Below, piece by piece: positions 1 to 10,406 of a DNA stretch of 64,000 nucleotides (the first letter of the stretch is position 1; each line of letters opens with the position of its first letter). The position numbers and the translations under genes were made by a program. The stretch spans positions 310,001 through 374,000 of the forward strand of contig JAQUAB010000001.1 in NCBI GenBank assembly GCA_028687475.1, in the 5' to 3' direction. The stretch is from Candidatus Gracilibacteria bacterium. Its GTDB lineage: Bacteria > Patescibacteriota > Gracilibacteria > BD1-5 > UBA2023. The notes under the pieces are model-generated. The model saw only the letters and a list, made by a program, of their open reading frames with translations. It was not told the DNA's origin and searched no databases.

Positions 1-1347
1 CCGAACCAAGGAAAATACAAAGTCTATATTATCGATGAGGTTCATATGCTCTCAACGGGTGCATTCAATGCACTTCTCAAGACACTCGAAGAACCACCAG
101 TTCATGTGAAGTTCATCCTCGCAACAACAGAAATAGAAAAAGTCCCAGAGACGATCCGTTCCCGTACACTGAGGTTCGACTTCCGAAAAATCACCACAGA
201 AAACATCATCGCTCGACTCAAATTCGTCTGCCAGTCAGAGAATATCACCGCCGAAAAAGAAGCCATCGAACTCATCGCACGCGTGGCGCGTGGTGGACTC
301 CGTGATGCTCTCACACTCCTTGAGCAGAATACGATTGATTGAGAAGTTCATGCGGAACATATCCGCTACACACTCGCACTGATTGAGGATTCTTTTATCG
401 ATGATATTATCGAGAAACTCCGAATCTCTGATATTGCAGGAATCCTCTCGGTTATCGAAAACCTCCGAACTGGACATATTGATGCGCGCGGACTCTTCGA
501 ACAGCTCCTCTATCGTCTTCGAGATTTGATGTTTGAGCATATTTCTGATGCCCACTTTTTCGAATACGAAGCCATATTCACGCTTCTCATGGAATGACAT
601 TCGAAAATCAAACTCATTCCTGATGGCATGATGCTGATCGAGATTACATTCCTCAAAATCGTGAAAAGAGGAGAAAGAATCGTAAATGAAAATTCAAACG
701 TAGAATCTCCTAAAAAATCTACAGTTCCGCCTGTTCCTGAAGGACGGGGGTTCGGGGGTGGCAATCGTCCCCAGAAAGAAGATTGAGAAGAAACTGTACA
801 AAATCGAGTTGACACCCCCGAGACCTTTGTTACTTTCGGTCACGAAAGTAAGGGGAATGTATCAAGAGATTCCTCGACTTCGCTCGGAATGACAAAAACA
901 CTGGATTCCTGAACGAGTCAGGAATGACAGGAACAAAGGGATTCTACCCACAAGGGGTATACTGACTATCTCCGAGAATGACAGAAACTATGAGACACTG
1001 GATTGCTTCGTTCCACTCGCAATGACACAAGCAAAAATCAACCTACCAACCCACCATCTGACCAACCCACTATTTCATCATTCTCCTTCCCTGCCCTCAT
1101 TGCTCATTTCCGCACGGAGAATGCGGCACTCATGACCGACCTCAAAACCGCTCGATTCCAACTCCAGGATAATAATACACTTGTCCTGATTTTCTCGAAA
1201 TCATGGAATCATGGACGCGTCGATACTCCGAAGACCAAAAATGCTATCACTGAAGCACTCGAGAAGCTTTTCGGATGAAAGTGGAAAGTGGAAACTCGAC
1301 TCGAAGAATGAGGAACAGCGAATCTGAACGTCGATGATGTATTCTAA
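1..1347 (+). CDS. dnaX: DNA polymerase III subunit gamma/tau (5' end outside window)
   Basis: Clamp-loader ATPase that loads the sliding clamp at the replication fork. The visible 448 codons begin inside the AAA+ domain: the Walker B stretch IIDEVHML, then sensor 1 in TIRSRTLRF, then the domain III collar. The frame stays open only if TGA is glycine (codons at 340, 577, 784, 853 onwards and others) and ends at TAA. Between the collar and the C-terminal segment lies a linker about 60 codons long made of four tandem palindromic repeat units, followed by a Pro/Gln/Asn-rich stretch. The C-terminal part (from about 1081) is acidic and lysine-rich, as in tau-type tails. The family assignment is firm; the role of the repeat-derived linker is unknown. 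Confidence 0.95.
856..1028 (+). repeat. Tandem palindromic repeats inside dnaX
   Basis: Four consecutive units, each with a half-site near GGATTCC or GATTCCTC and a closing GGAATGAC or GAATGAC, occupy the dnaX linker. The same family occurs at 1366, 7252, 12963, 31787, 34399 and 50192. Here the units are translated in frame, and several of the TGA triplets in GAATGA-CAG read as glycine. Confidence 0.8.
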
Positions 1348-1365
1348 AAATGTTCATAAATACAC

Positions 1366-1415
1366 CTTTTTGTCATTTCGACCGAAGTGAAACGGAGCGG
1401 AGAAATCCCTTTTTC
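1366..1415. repeat. Palindromic repeat unit (intergenic)
   Basis: A single repeat unit (TGTCATTTCGACCGAAGTG, then a gap, then GGAGAAATCCC) follows the dnaX stop. The rest of 1348-1545 holds no gene that I can see; a TATAGA-like -10 near 1502 could serve the downstream permease. Confidence 0.6.
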
Positions 1416-1545
1416 TTGCAATTATAAGAAGAAACCTGCCAAAATCTCTTAAAGTGTATTTAAATCTCTTTTTGGGATTTTTTGCGTTTAGAAAGGTTTT
1501 CTATAGAATGTATCTATTCCTCTTCATCTTTACCTAAAAAGAAAT

Positions 1546-2706
1546 ATGATTCGCACACTTCTTCCTATTATATTTTCCGAGAAATTTTTCGAGAAAGTCA
1601 TTGCCTATGCTCTTCTTGGACTCATCGCCTGGTCACTCTCAGACTTCCTTGCCCTGTTTTTCATCATATTTATCTGTGCGTATATATTTCTCGAAGCTGC
1701 AGAAAGTATCGCATCCCATATCCATGACTGGGGCGAAAAAGGGAAAAATGATACACGACATAAAATCGCTGCAAAATACGCTACTACCAATATCGTCGTA
1801 AGCATTCTCTATGTGATTTTTATCACTATGGTTACCTTTATCTTCATCAATATTGTTCCGAAAATTGCTGAAGATGTTCGAGAATTTGTATGAAAAGCTC
1901 CAATTATTGCGAGCCAATGACAAGAAATTATCAACAAAATCCAAGAAAGTACGACGATCGATCTCGGACTAGAAGAACTCACGCAGAATATTTTCAGCTC
2001 GAAAAATCTCGAATCTGTTGGTCAATTTATCCTCACGAATATAACTAGCGGAGGACTCATTCTCATGAAGTTCTTTATTGGACTCGCACTCTCGTATATA
2101 TTCATCATCGAACGGAAGAAAATCGGAACCTTTCTCTGAAAAATCCGTAAAGGCAATTTTGCTTTTTTCTACGATGAATATGCGATTGTCGCGAAAAAAA
2201 TCGGTGTTGGATTCGGTGTCATCTTCCGTGCACAGTCTATTATCGCGCTGGTAAATTCGATTCTCACTGTCTTGGGATTGATTGTTATTAGTTTTATGCA
2301 TGGTGGATGATCATTTCCTTATATTATCACGCTCGCACTTGTAGTATTTATTTTTGGTTTCATTCCGGTTTTTGGTACGATTATCTCAGGAATACCAATT
2401 ATCATCATCGCCTACGGATATGGCTGACTCTCTTCAGTTCTCTGAGTTCTCGTCATGCTGGGAGTAGTTCATGCTGTCGAAGCATATTATCTGAACCCAA
2501 AAATCGTGTCTTCGTACGTACATTTTCCCGTCTTCATTACTTTCCTGATTCTCACGATTTCAGAACACTTTTTCGGATTGATTGGACTACTTATAGGAGT
2601 TCCACTTTTCTCGATATTCATCGGACTTGTGGAAGACCTCGATAAATATATCAACTCCATCAAAAAAGAATATTCTCTGCGTGTACGAATATGAACGAAT
2701 CCATAA
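1546..2706 (+). CDS. AI-2E family (PerM/UPF0118) membrane transporter
   Basis: 386 residues with about eight hydrophobic segments in the order typical of AI-2E/PerM proteins: two N-terminal helices (FEKVIAYALLGLIAW and FLALFFIIFICAYIFLEA), a helix at about residue 85, a cytosolic or extracytosolic middle, then four C-terminal helices with the conserved FGLIGLLIGVPLFS motif. Eight in-frame TGA codons read as Gly. Members of the family export small solutes or ions; the substrate here is unknown. The reading frame ends 16 bases inside miaA, so the two are probably translated from one message. Confidence 0.88.
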
Positions 2707-3599
2707 AACAAAAACTCGATACATTTCTCTGAGTAGAAACGGAACTTCCGAAGATTATCGTCATCTATGGACCAACCGCTTGTGGTAAAACGGCACTTTC
2801 TCTCGATGTGGCAAAATACCTGAACACAGAAATCATCTCTGTCGATTCTCGGCAAATATATCGACATATGGATATCGGAACTGGGAAAATCACCAGAGAA
2901 GAAATGCAAGGTATTCCTCATCATATGCTCGATGTGATTGATCCAACTGTGAAATTCTCGGTCGTAGATTTTGTGAACATGGGACTTCCGATAGTCGAAA
3001 AAATCCAACAACAAGGGAAAATCCCAATTCTCTGCGGCGGAACATGACTCTATATCGATGGGATTCTCTATGAGATGGCGTATCCTGATACAAAGCCTGA
3101 TTGGGAATATCGAGAAAAACTCGAGAAAATCCGACTCGAAGAAGGAAATGAAGTTCTCTGGAAAATGCTCGAAAGTGTCGATCCTGAATATGCGCATGAA
3201 CTCGAAGTGAATAACTTTCGCTATGTGATGCGTGGACTCGAGGTCTGGCATGCGACCGGAAAATCCAAACGAGAATCAAAAGACAAAAAGAAAGCCCGTT
3301 TTGCACCGCTTTTTCTCACGCCATACACCGATGACCAAAGACCAATTCTCTACGAACGAATCAATAAACGTGTAGAAAATATGTTTACTTCTTGACTTAT
3401 AGATGAGATTAAGTATATTGCGAATACGTTCGGTTCGGATTGCCTTGGACTCGCTACTATCGGATACAAAGAAGTGGTAGAATATCTCCATTGAGAACTC
3501 TCACTTGAAGCCTGTATCGCGGAAGTTCAACAACACAATCGGAACTATGCAAAACGGCAGATAACTTGGAATAAGAAATATGACTGCTTCAGTTTTTAA
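2691..3599 (+). CDS. miaA: tRNA dimethylallyltransferase
   Basis: Transfers a dimethylallyl group to A37 of tRNAs reading UNN codons. 302 residues, the usual length. P-loop GPTACGKT at 27-34, the DSRQIYR substrate motif at about 57, and GGTGLYIDG, where the second glycine of GGTG is a TGA codon (3046-3048) at an invariant position; this is one of the clearest proofs of recoding in the window. The C-terminal half has the GYKEVVEYL and Q-x-RNYAKRQ-x-TW signatures. The start codon lies inside the end of the permease gene, and the end overlaps the next gene by 20 bases. Confidence 0.96.
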
Positions 3600-4146
3600 G
3601 TTCTCTTTTCGAGAGGTTTCACCAGAGAAATCCTTACAAGATCTCCGAACAGTTCCAGATAATACAGAAAGTATAGCCCTATTCCTCACTTCTCGATATC
3701 CTGAGGAAGTTGCTTTTTTGACTTCTGTTCTCACAGGTGAAGCCAAAGTAAGTCCGATTGTTAGACGAAGAGTGAGTATACAGCTTTATAGAGTAAGAAA
3801 TGATTCATCTTTGTGATATTTTGATTGAAATACTCGAGAATCAATGTGAGCATTAAAGCTTTTATCAGTTTTTGAAGAAATCATGGCATCTCCTGAAGAG
3901 CCAGTGGAAGAAGTACTTAAACAGTTTGCCACAATCTATGGAGAATCATGAATACGATATCTTCTCAATGAGCAATATTTAGGAAATCTCATAGCAATAT
4001 ATTACCCTGAAAGAATCGGTCATATTGATACGAAAAAATTAACTCAATCACTTGTTCGTTGCTGACATTGATGAGAATCAGTTATTGAATTATGGCAAGA
4101 AAATCATATGTTCACTTCTTCTTATCAAAATCAGTCTGAGTCCTAA
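3580..4146 (+). CDS. Hypothetical protein (188 aa)
   Basis: I do not recognise this protein. It starts with ATG 20 bases before the miaA stop, so it is translationally coupled to it, and runs with six TGA-glycines to TAA. It is soluble in character, with a repeated pattern of leucine and glutamate around residues 90-120 (FEEIMASPEEPVEEVLKQF) and a Gly/Cys/His run near the end (RCGHGGE). Its stop is four bases from the end of the convergent Sua5 gene. Being third in an operon with miaA is the only functional hint. Confidence 0.7.
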
Positions 4147-4150
4147 AATT

Positions 4151-4657
4151 TTACTTTCGGAGATATTTCACTTCACCATCCTCTCAGAACTCAAAAATAT
4201 CCGATGGTGGCTCATCACAGATTCCTCCATCGACTCATTTCAATCATGGAAAATATTCTCTCGCTTCGGCGAGAGTTTTTGATTCTGGATTTCCAGAAAT
4301 ATTCGCTGAAGTGAGAAAAAGTGGATACGATAAATTATCGCGAATATCTGCAATAATACATTTTTCCGCTACACGAAGCGATATTTTCTCATAGGTTATT
4401 GGATTGAGAAATTCTGGCAAAACAAAATCTTCGCGCTTTTTCCCGAGAATACTCCATGGACGAGGGTATTTTTTCAGGAACTCTATCTGTTCATCCGTAA
4501 TTTCGATATATTTCTGGAGATCTTCATAATCCTTCACCAACCATGCAAGCGGCTTCGTGAAATCCCGTCCTTTCAGACGATAGATTTCCTGGTAATCCTG
4601 CTCAGTGAATTCACCTGCAAGACCGTAGCATGTATCAGTAGGAAGAAGAAATATCAA
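4151..4657 (-). CDS. Sua5/YciO/YrdC family threonylcarbamoyl-AMP synthase
   Basis: Makes the threonylcarbamoyl-adenylate used for t6A37 in tRNAs reading ANN codons. 168 residues with the KxR-SxN signature (LKGRDFTKPLAWLV near residue 30 and TSANISG near 118) and the N-terminal LPTDTCYGL. The best start is TTG at 4657; no ATG precedes it after the stop of the upstream gene. The C-terminal 30 residues lie after a TGA and are Asp/Glu/Gly-rich. It is shorter than full Sua5 and lacks the extra C-terminal domain. It is last in a minus-strand run that starts with the oxidoreductase. Confidence 0.88.
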
Positions 4658-4686
4658 TGTATAAATAAATAATGAACAAATAACAA

Positions 4687-5037
4687 TTAAGGATTTTTTG
4701 TTGTTTTTATACTGGAAATGAGCATTCTCAGAAGTTCTTTATTTGCTTCAAGAAATTCTTTGTATTCATCAAGCTCCACAAATCATCAAGCATAAAGCAA
4801 CTCTATCCAATATTCTGTTTCATTTGCCTCTTTTAGAGCAATATGAAGTTTTGAAATGAAATCAGGACGACTCTGAGCATATTCCGCCTCTCGAATTAAG
4901 GCACCAATTGCTGTACCACTTCGAAGAAATTGTTTCGATAAAACAAATTCTTTCTTTTCAGAAATAAGAAATTGAGAAAGTCTTACAACTGCCAACGCAA
5001 AATGAAAGCTTTTTTCTTTGAGAATATTTTCTTTCAT
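4687..5037 (-). CDS. Four-helix-bundle protein (23S rRNA intervening-sequence protein family)
   Basis: 116 residues. The pattern FHFALAVVRLSQFL, then LSKQFLRSGTAIGALIREA, then AQSRPDFISKLHIALKEANETEYWIELL matches the small four-helix-bundle proteins first found inside 23S rRNA intervening sequences and common in CPR genomes. Their biochemical role is unknown. Two adjacent TGA codons read Gly-Gly just before the last helix. It lies between the oxidoreductase beta gene and Sua5, with short gaps on both sides. Confidence 0.85.
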
Positions 5038-5050
5038 ATATTGTTCACTG

Positions 5051-5680
5051 TTAATTGTTATTTGTTCATTGATTTACTGCCCATCGTCTAAAGCTCGGAC
5101 AATCCTGTTCAACGTCAATATGAGAAAATCCCTTGTGCTCTATTGCTGCTTTGATAATTTCTTTCAATTCTTGGAAATTTTTGGATTGTGCCTTTTTCGT
5201 GAACTTGCATCCTGCATGTTCCGCAAGTGCTATCGGATTGAGTGGAGCAATGAGATTCCCTTCTGGAGCAGTCTTGGTCACTGCACCAATCGGAGTCGTT
5301 GGAGAGGATTGTCCAGTCGTGAGTGCATAGTTCTCGTTATTGAAGACGATATATGTGATATCAAGGTCTCGACGACACGAGTGGATAAAATGCCCCATAC
5401 CGATTCCATAGCCATCACCATCACCACCAACTGCAACCACCGTGAGTGATGGATCCACCATCTTCACACCAGTAGCAAATGGAAGAGTACGACCATGAAG
5501 TGTTTCTGCCGCATATCCATCGATATACTGAGAGGCCTTTCCAGAACAACCTACTCCAGAAACTACCACACGCTTGTGTGATGGAATTCCGAGTTCCTTG
5601 AATGCATTTTTGATTGCCATGATGATGAGGAAGTCTCCGCAACCAGGACACCATTGGATGTTTGTGAGTCAAGAGCGCAT
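5051..5680 (-). CDS. 2-oxoacid:ferredoxin oxidoreductase, beta subunit (TPP-binding)
   Basis: Beta subunit carrying thiamine diphosphate; with the alpha/gamma subunit at 6144-7859 it would decarboxylate a 2-oxoacid to an acyl-CoA and reduce ferredoxin. 209 residues with the N-terminal WCPGCGDF cysteine motif, VSGVGCSG, the GDGDGYGIGMGHF Mg/TPP motif and YALTTGQSSPT. The start ATG at 5680 is visible only when the TGA in its fourth codon is read as Gly. It is shorter than common beta subunits (about 270-300), missing the extra C-terminal arm. The first 30 bases of the gene are duplicated at 5917-5948. Confidence 0.9.
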
Positions 5681-5806
5681 ATTTTATAAAAAGTTTGATT
5701 TTAAGAAGTTTTCTGATATGATACTCGTGTATCACGATTGAAAGACGTTGTCTCGAGTATTGCACTCTAGGTGGTGTCTTTTTTTATGTATTCGAGTTTC
5801 GTTCGT

Positions 5807-5948
5807 TTATTTGTCAGCGAATCGATGACGAAAAAATTTATTCCAATTCAAGTTGCCATCATTGATCACGAATGGCAAGATTCACATTTTGACTATCGAT
5901 AAACACGTATGTCTTTTCTCATTGAATGCTTGTGAGTCAAGAGCGCAT
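5807..5948 (-). pseudogene. Decayed NYN-domain (LabA/DUF88-like) gene fragment
   Basis: The first 36 codons read a NYN-type start (KTYVFIDSQNVNLAIRDQGW, with the conserved Asp after the first strand) and stop at TAA 5838; one frame over, WNKFFRHRFADK continues the usual second helix and stops at 5807. The remaining bases up to the beta-subunit gene give no open frame. The first six codons and much of the next few are the same as those of the beta subunit gene. I read it as a frameshifted, truncated nuclease gene. The assignment rests on a short stretch only. Confidence 0.5.
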
Positions 5949-5954
5949 AGAATT

Positions 5955-6137
5955 TTACTTATTACTTAAAGTGTTGGAAATTACAACCCCGAATCCTTGA
6001 ACCAATCTGGAAGTTTTTCTTGGTTTTCCATGAAGCATACCAAATACATTTCCAACAAATTGCTTATGTGCTTCTGAATTTATTACTTTCGGTAATCAAT
6101 ATGAAGAAACTCTAATACCAGGCATTCAATTTTTCAT
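5955..6137 (-). CDS. Hypothetical small basic protein (60 aa)
   Basis: An ATG frame with two TGA-glycines, ending at TAA, lies six bases after the alpha-subunit stop. The sequence (GMPGIRVSSYGLPKVIN, then HGKPRKTSRLVQGFGVV) is basic and looks protein-like but matches nothing I know. An ATG at 6125 is an alternative start. It could be a remnant, because its neighbour is decayed. Confidence 0.4.
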
Positions 6138-6143
6138 AAACAT

Positions 6144-7859
6144 TTAGATTAAAGAATTAAGATCTTCCATATAGAACGGAAGGAGATCATATTTCCTGAG
6201 GTTTCCGATTTCGAGTCCTGCGATATACGCGAGTCCAAGCTCTTTTGTGAGGTATCCTTCGAGCTGTCCTGAGTAGTTGTTCTCGACAAAGACGATTTTC
6301 TCACACTTCGCGAATTCATCACGAAGACGAACATCGACTGGTGCAAGGAACTTGATAATCACGAGTCCCCATTCTGGATTCTGTTCGACAAATGCTCGTG
6401 CCGTGTAGGCATTGAAACTCGTCGTTACCATCTTTTTCTTCGCACTTGGATTTACCACTTCATATCCGTAGATTCCCTCTTTTTCGAAGAAGTTCTGGAG
6501 TTTCTTTGCTCGTTTTTCAGTCATTTTCACCTTCATCAGCATATCCTCAGTCGTCGCACCATATTCGTCATGTTCGTATGATGTCGCAATGAAGTCACCT
6601 TGTTCAGTTCCCACACGGACATATGGAGAAATACCGTCATCCGTGAGCTCATAGCGTTTGTAGTCAGTGGCTGGATTTGTAATCAATTTTCCACGTTCAA
6701 CTGGTGCAGGTACGAGTTCCCCGATTGACACCTTTCCTTCTGAGAATTGCTTGTCCGTAAGGAGAATCACGGTTGTCTGATATTTCTGTGCGATATTGAG
6801 CGACTGTCCGCCCATGTAATATCATTCTTCCATAGAGGAAGGAATCATCACGACATTCTCGATGTCACCAAAAGTCGGACGCACTGCATAGAGCATATCA
6901 CCCTGTTCATGATAGGTCGGAGTTCCTGTGCTTGGACCCGCGCGTTGAGAAAGCACAGCCACAATCGGAAACTCAGCCTCAGCAGCAAATGAAAGTGCCT
7001 CCGTCATGAGTGCAAATCCTCCACCTGAAGTCCCCACCATCGCACGAGCTCCAGTAAATGAAGCTCCAAGAGCCGCATTCATCACAGCAATCTCATCTTC
7101 TGCCTGAAGATATGGAATACGTTTTGCATTCACAATCTCAGAAAGAATCGTCGAAGCGGGAGTCATCGGATACGCTGAATAGAACTCGAGTTCACTATCC
7201 ATCGCACCGTAGGCAATCGCCTTATTTCCGTAAGTGAGTTGCTTTGGTGTCCGTCATTCCTGCGGAGGCAGGAATCCAGAGTCTCAGGCACCTGGATTCT
7301 TTCCCCACAGGGGATAAACTCGCTCAGAATGACGGGAACGCCCGATTTCCGCATATTCTTTCAAAATCTGCAAATTTTTCGCAACCGTTTCCTCTCATTT
7401 CTTCTGGAAAGATTTCGCGATCCATGGCTCAAAAGCAGAAATATCTACACCGATATATCCAGCAAGCATCCCCACAAGATAGGTATTTTCGTATTTGTCC
7501 TGGATGAGCGGATCGATGACAACAAAATCCGTACGAAGCGTCGGAAAAGCGATTTCCACTTTTTCTATCCATTTCTTGTTCGCAATGAGAAGCCCTCACT
7601 TTCTGAGATCCACGAGATTTGGGGTGATATTTTTCTCATTGAGTGAAATGAGCACGTCGACTTCACGAGCAATATAGGGCGATGCGGAACAGATGTTCAC
7701 ATCGTAGAAATTGAGTCCACCCTTGATGATCGACTGATATTCACTGTCAGTGATCACATTGTATCCCAAAGTGGAGAAAGTATTGGCGATGATATCCATC
7801 ACCGAGTGCATACCGAGACCAGCTGGCCCTGCGATGCGGATTCCGTAGCGATTTTGCAT
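6144..7859 (-). CDS. 2-oxoacid:ferredoxin oxidoreductase, fused gamma-alpha subunit
   Basis: 571 residues. The N-terminal gamma domain (RYGIRIAGPAGLGMHSVMDIIA, residues 4-25) carries out the CoA/acyl step; from about residue 220 follows the alpha PP domain (EFYSAYPMTPASTI, then the LQAEDEIAV and GTSGGGFALMTEAL motifs). This order is that of KorA-type subunits. Three TGA-glycines occur in conserved surroundings. Residues 175-203, in the inter-domain linker, are encoded by a palindromic repeat. The beta subunit is encoded downstream on the same strand. The substrate (pyruvate, 2-oxoglutarate or another) cannot be told from sequence. Confidence 0.92.
7252..7337 (-). repeat. Palindromic repeat inside the oxidoreductase alpha gene
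   Basis: Ends are CCGTCATTCCTGCGGAGGCAG on one side and GCTCAGAATGACGGG on the other, with an inner GGCACCTGGATTC. It lies in the linker between the gamma and alpha domains and leaves the frame open, adding about 28 residues. Confidence 0.85.
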
Positions 7860-7920
7860 GAGAGAAAAGTTCGATTTTATGGCGGAAGTATAGGGAAAAA
7901 GAATGAAAAATCAAACCATA

Positions 7921-7943
7921 AAAAACCCTAACCAAAGTTAGGG
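7921..7943 (-). terminator. Rho-independent terminator
   Basis: CCCTAAC-CAAA-GTTAGGG stem followed, on the minus strand, by a run of six T. It ends the small membrane protein gene at 7994 just upstream of the oxidoreductase alpha gene. Confidence 0.75.
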
Positions 7944-7993
7944 AAAGGAAAAATATTTATCAACAAAACTACTGGGATTAAAGTAAGAAATAA

Positions 7994-8146
7994 TTACATA
8001 ACCATCAATCCAAATACAATATTCAATATCGTGAACCAGAACCAATATCCTCGTGGAGTATTATCTTTCAGATAATTCGCGCCGAGATGTGATATGATAA
8101 GTGTCATAATAGTTGTCCAGATGAGATGTCATGGTGAGAGATTCAT
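7994..8146 (-). CDS. Small membrane protein (50 aa)
   Basis: ATG to TAA with one TGA-glycine. Two hydrophobic segments (LIWTTIMTLIISHLGANYL and YWFWFTILNIVFGLMVM) separated by a charged turn KDNTPRG suggest a two-pass inner-membrane protein. It stands alone, is followed by its own terminator at 7921-7943, and matches no family I can name. It is too short for most gene finders. Confidence 0.65.
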
Positions 8147-8268
8147 GAGATGATATTACTGAAAAGTTCAGGAAAGCAAAATATAGAACCTCTTCTTGTC
8201 CAAGAATTTGACATTAATAAATAAAAAGAATATATTTACTCAAAATACTTATCTATAATATCAGCACC

Positions 8269-8715
8269 ATGACTGAAAAACTTAACTTAGGAGAATCGCT
8301 TATACAAGATAATGTAAAAGAAGTTCCAAATACAAAGACTCAATTCTATTTTGAGGCTATGGCGTTATATGGCCCTGATATGAGTATTTATCAAAGGAAT
8401 AATGTTTACTCTATAGGAGGCATACAAGAATACTTAAAATCAAAACCAAATATATTCTATCTAGACCTAGACTTCCTCTCCAAAGAGGATGCAATAGATT
8501 GATTAAGAGTATTGAAATGGTTATGTATTCTTATTGATCGAAGAATTGATCTCAATCAGAGACTATGAAGATCTAAAAATGAACCAGAAAAAAGTGAAGT
8601 AATCAATTTACTATGAAATGGCGGACTAAAACAAGATATATCGAGACTTAGTGTAAAGTATCCGCACTTACTAGATAAAATGTTTGAATTCATAAATAAG
8701 TTACCACGAGGATAG
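8269..8715 (+). CDS. Hypothetical protein (148 aa)
   Basis: Opens with a TATAAT -10 at about 8252 and ATG at 8269. Three TGA-glycines. The protein is soluble, with the N-terminal part rich in Asp/Glu/Tyr and a C-terminal half with alternating Lys and Leu (LKWLCILIDRRIDLNQRL). I do not recognise it. It faces murC and shares a bidirectional terminator with it. Confidence 0.7.
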
Positions 8716-8750
8716 TATCAATACGGTAAAACTGTTATATCGGGATTTTT

Positions 8751-8779
8751 TATACCACCTCTCGGAAAGAGGTGGTATA
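8751..8779. terminator. Bidirectional terminator
   Basis: A 12-bp perfect stem (TATACCACCTCT with AGAGGTGGTATA) with a five-base loop lies between the convergent gene at 8269 and murC. Confidence 0.8.
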
Positions 8780-8806
8780 TTATGTTTTCTGAATCTGTAA
8801 AATCAT

Positions 8807-10294
8807 CTAAAATATATCATATCTGAGTCCATCCACATCCCCTGCCCCGAGGAGCAATATTACCGAAGATCTAGGATTTTGTTCATCATATTCACGAATG
8901 ATTTTGGTAGTATTTTCAAGTCCCTTTCCATTTAGTACCATGTCTGATTCCTTATCTTGCATCTTTAATTTTGCATCTTTAATCGCGGCCACAAGCCGCT
9001 CTGTCGTCATCCACTCAACATCTTCTTTCTTATCTCGAGAGAAATAAATATCTGGAATTACGAGTGTCGAAGCATCAGAAAAACTTATTGCGAATTCTTG
9101 CAAGAGTTCGCGAGTACGAGAATATTGGTGCGGTTGGAAGACTACGTAGAGCTTCTTGTCTGGATATTTTTCGCGAATGGCATGCAGGGTGGGTCGAATC
9201 TCATTCGGATGATGACCATAGTCGGACATGAGGATATTCCCATTTTTTGTCGTTTTCACAATCTCAGAACGTCTCCATGAACCACGATACGACTCAAGCT
9301 TCGGTACAATGATATCATCCTGCATCCCGAGCAGTCGTCCTACCGTATATGCGAGATACGCATCCTGAAGGAGATGATCGCCAGGAACCTGGAGGTGGAG
9401 CTCTGGAAGTGGCATATCCTTCTCGACGGTGTAGCATTTTTTTCCGTTGCAACACATCTCTTCCACACGCGGAAAATAGACGATTTTCCCATTTCCAACG
9501 ATGATTTTTTTCTCATCAGGAATCTGGAGTTTCCGAGAATTATCATCATCCGCAGAGATGATTACAAATCCTCGCGTCTGATCAACAATTGACTGGAATG
9601 CGGAAATATAATCCTCAAGATTCTGGTAATAATCCAGATGATCGAGGTCGATATTCGTAATAACCGTGATATATGGATGATATTGGAGAAATGAACGCTT
9701 GTACTCACACGCCTCGATGACAAAATTTTCTGCCTGAATCTCAGTGTAGAAATTCGTATTCCCGAGCTGTGGAACCTGCGTCCCGATGATCGCCGAGCAC
9801 CCTGGTGCCGTCGGCACATATGCGAAGCTTCCATCTGCAGGGATTTCTATCGTGGGATTATCCGTATACTCGTTCGCGAGCATGAGCGTCGTCATGGCCG
9901 TCGTCGTCGACTTTCCATGAGAACCCGTGATTGCGATTCCCTGCTTCGCATTGAAGACTTTACCGAGCGCAACTGGATAGGAAATATGTCGAATGTTAAG
10001 TTCTCGGGCTTTCGCAAGCTCTGGATTCGAATAAATCTGCTCTTCTGGTGTGAGATCTGGCTTCGTGATAATCGCCTCGGAATAGATAACGAGCTCTGTA
10101 TCATCTCGGAGATTGTCTGCCGTGTGTCCGATGTGGATATCGAATCATTCACTTCTGAGTGTATCGAGAAATGGTGAATCCGCGCCATCCGAACCAGAGA
10201 CAGTATAACCAAGGTGCTTGTAGTAGCGAGCAAGAGCCGAGACTCCGATGCCGCCAATGCCGATGACGTGAAGGTGTTTTTGAGTATTTTGCAT
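8807..10294 (-). CDS. murC: UDP-N-acetylmuramate--L-alanine ligase
   Basis: Adds L-alanine to UDP-MurNAc in the cytoplasmic stage of peptidoglycan synthesis. 495 residues. N-terminal Rossmann motif [11 protein letters not shown] (12-22), ATP loop GSHGKSTTT (124-132), Mur central motif [11 protein letters not shown] near 220 and the C-terminal DYGHHPNEI near 325, a MurC signature. One TGA-glycine in the N-terminal domain (SEGFDIH); the rest of the gene has none. It is transcribed alone and implies that the cell makes a peptidoglycan wall. Confidence 0.96.
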
Positions 10295-10342
10295 GGGCGG
10301 AATTATATGAGAAAGTGAAGAAAAGGCAAAAAATGTCTACAT

Positions 10343-10370
10343 TTGACAAAAACTAAAATAAATATATTAT
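10343..10370 (+). promoter_or_regulatory. Sigma-70-type promoter
   Basis: TTGACA at 10343-10348, 16-base spacer, TATTAT at 10365-10370, about 35 bases before the orphan gene's ATG. Confidence 0.7.
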
Positions 10371-10406
10371 GCAGAATATTAACAGTACTTTTTAATATTC
10401 ACTTTT

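Noticed and set aside
235-815. Several minus-strand frames across dnaX
   Set aside because: Shadows of the dnaX frame; AAA+ motifs are on the plus strand.
1003-1278. A separate gene in the 3' part of dnaX
   Set aside because: With TGA as glycine it is the continuation of dnaX and not an independent gene.
5786-5902. Plus-strand 38-codon frame
   Set aside because: It is the antisense of the NYN remnant and has no homology or signal.
6822-7202. Oxidoreductase alpha split into several genes or pseudogene fragments
   Set aside because: The fragments are in one frame and separated only by TGA; the code-25 reading gives a full-length subunit.
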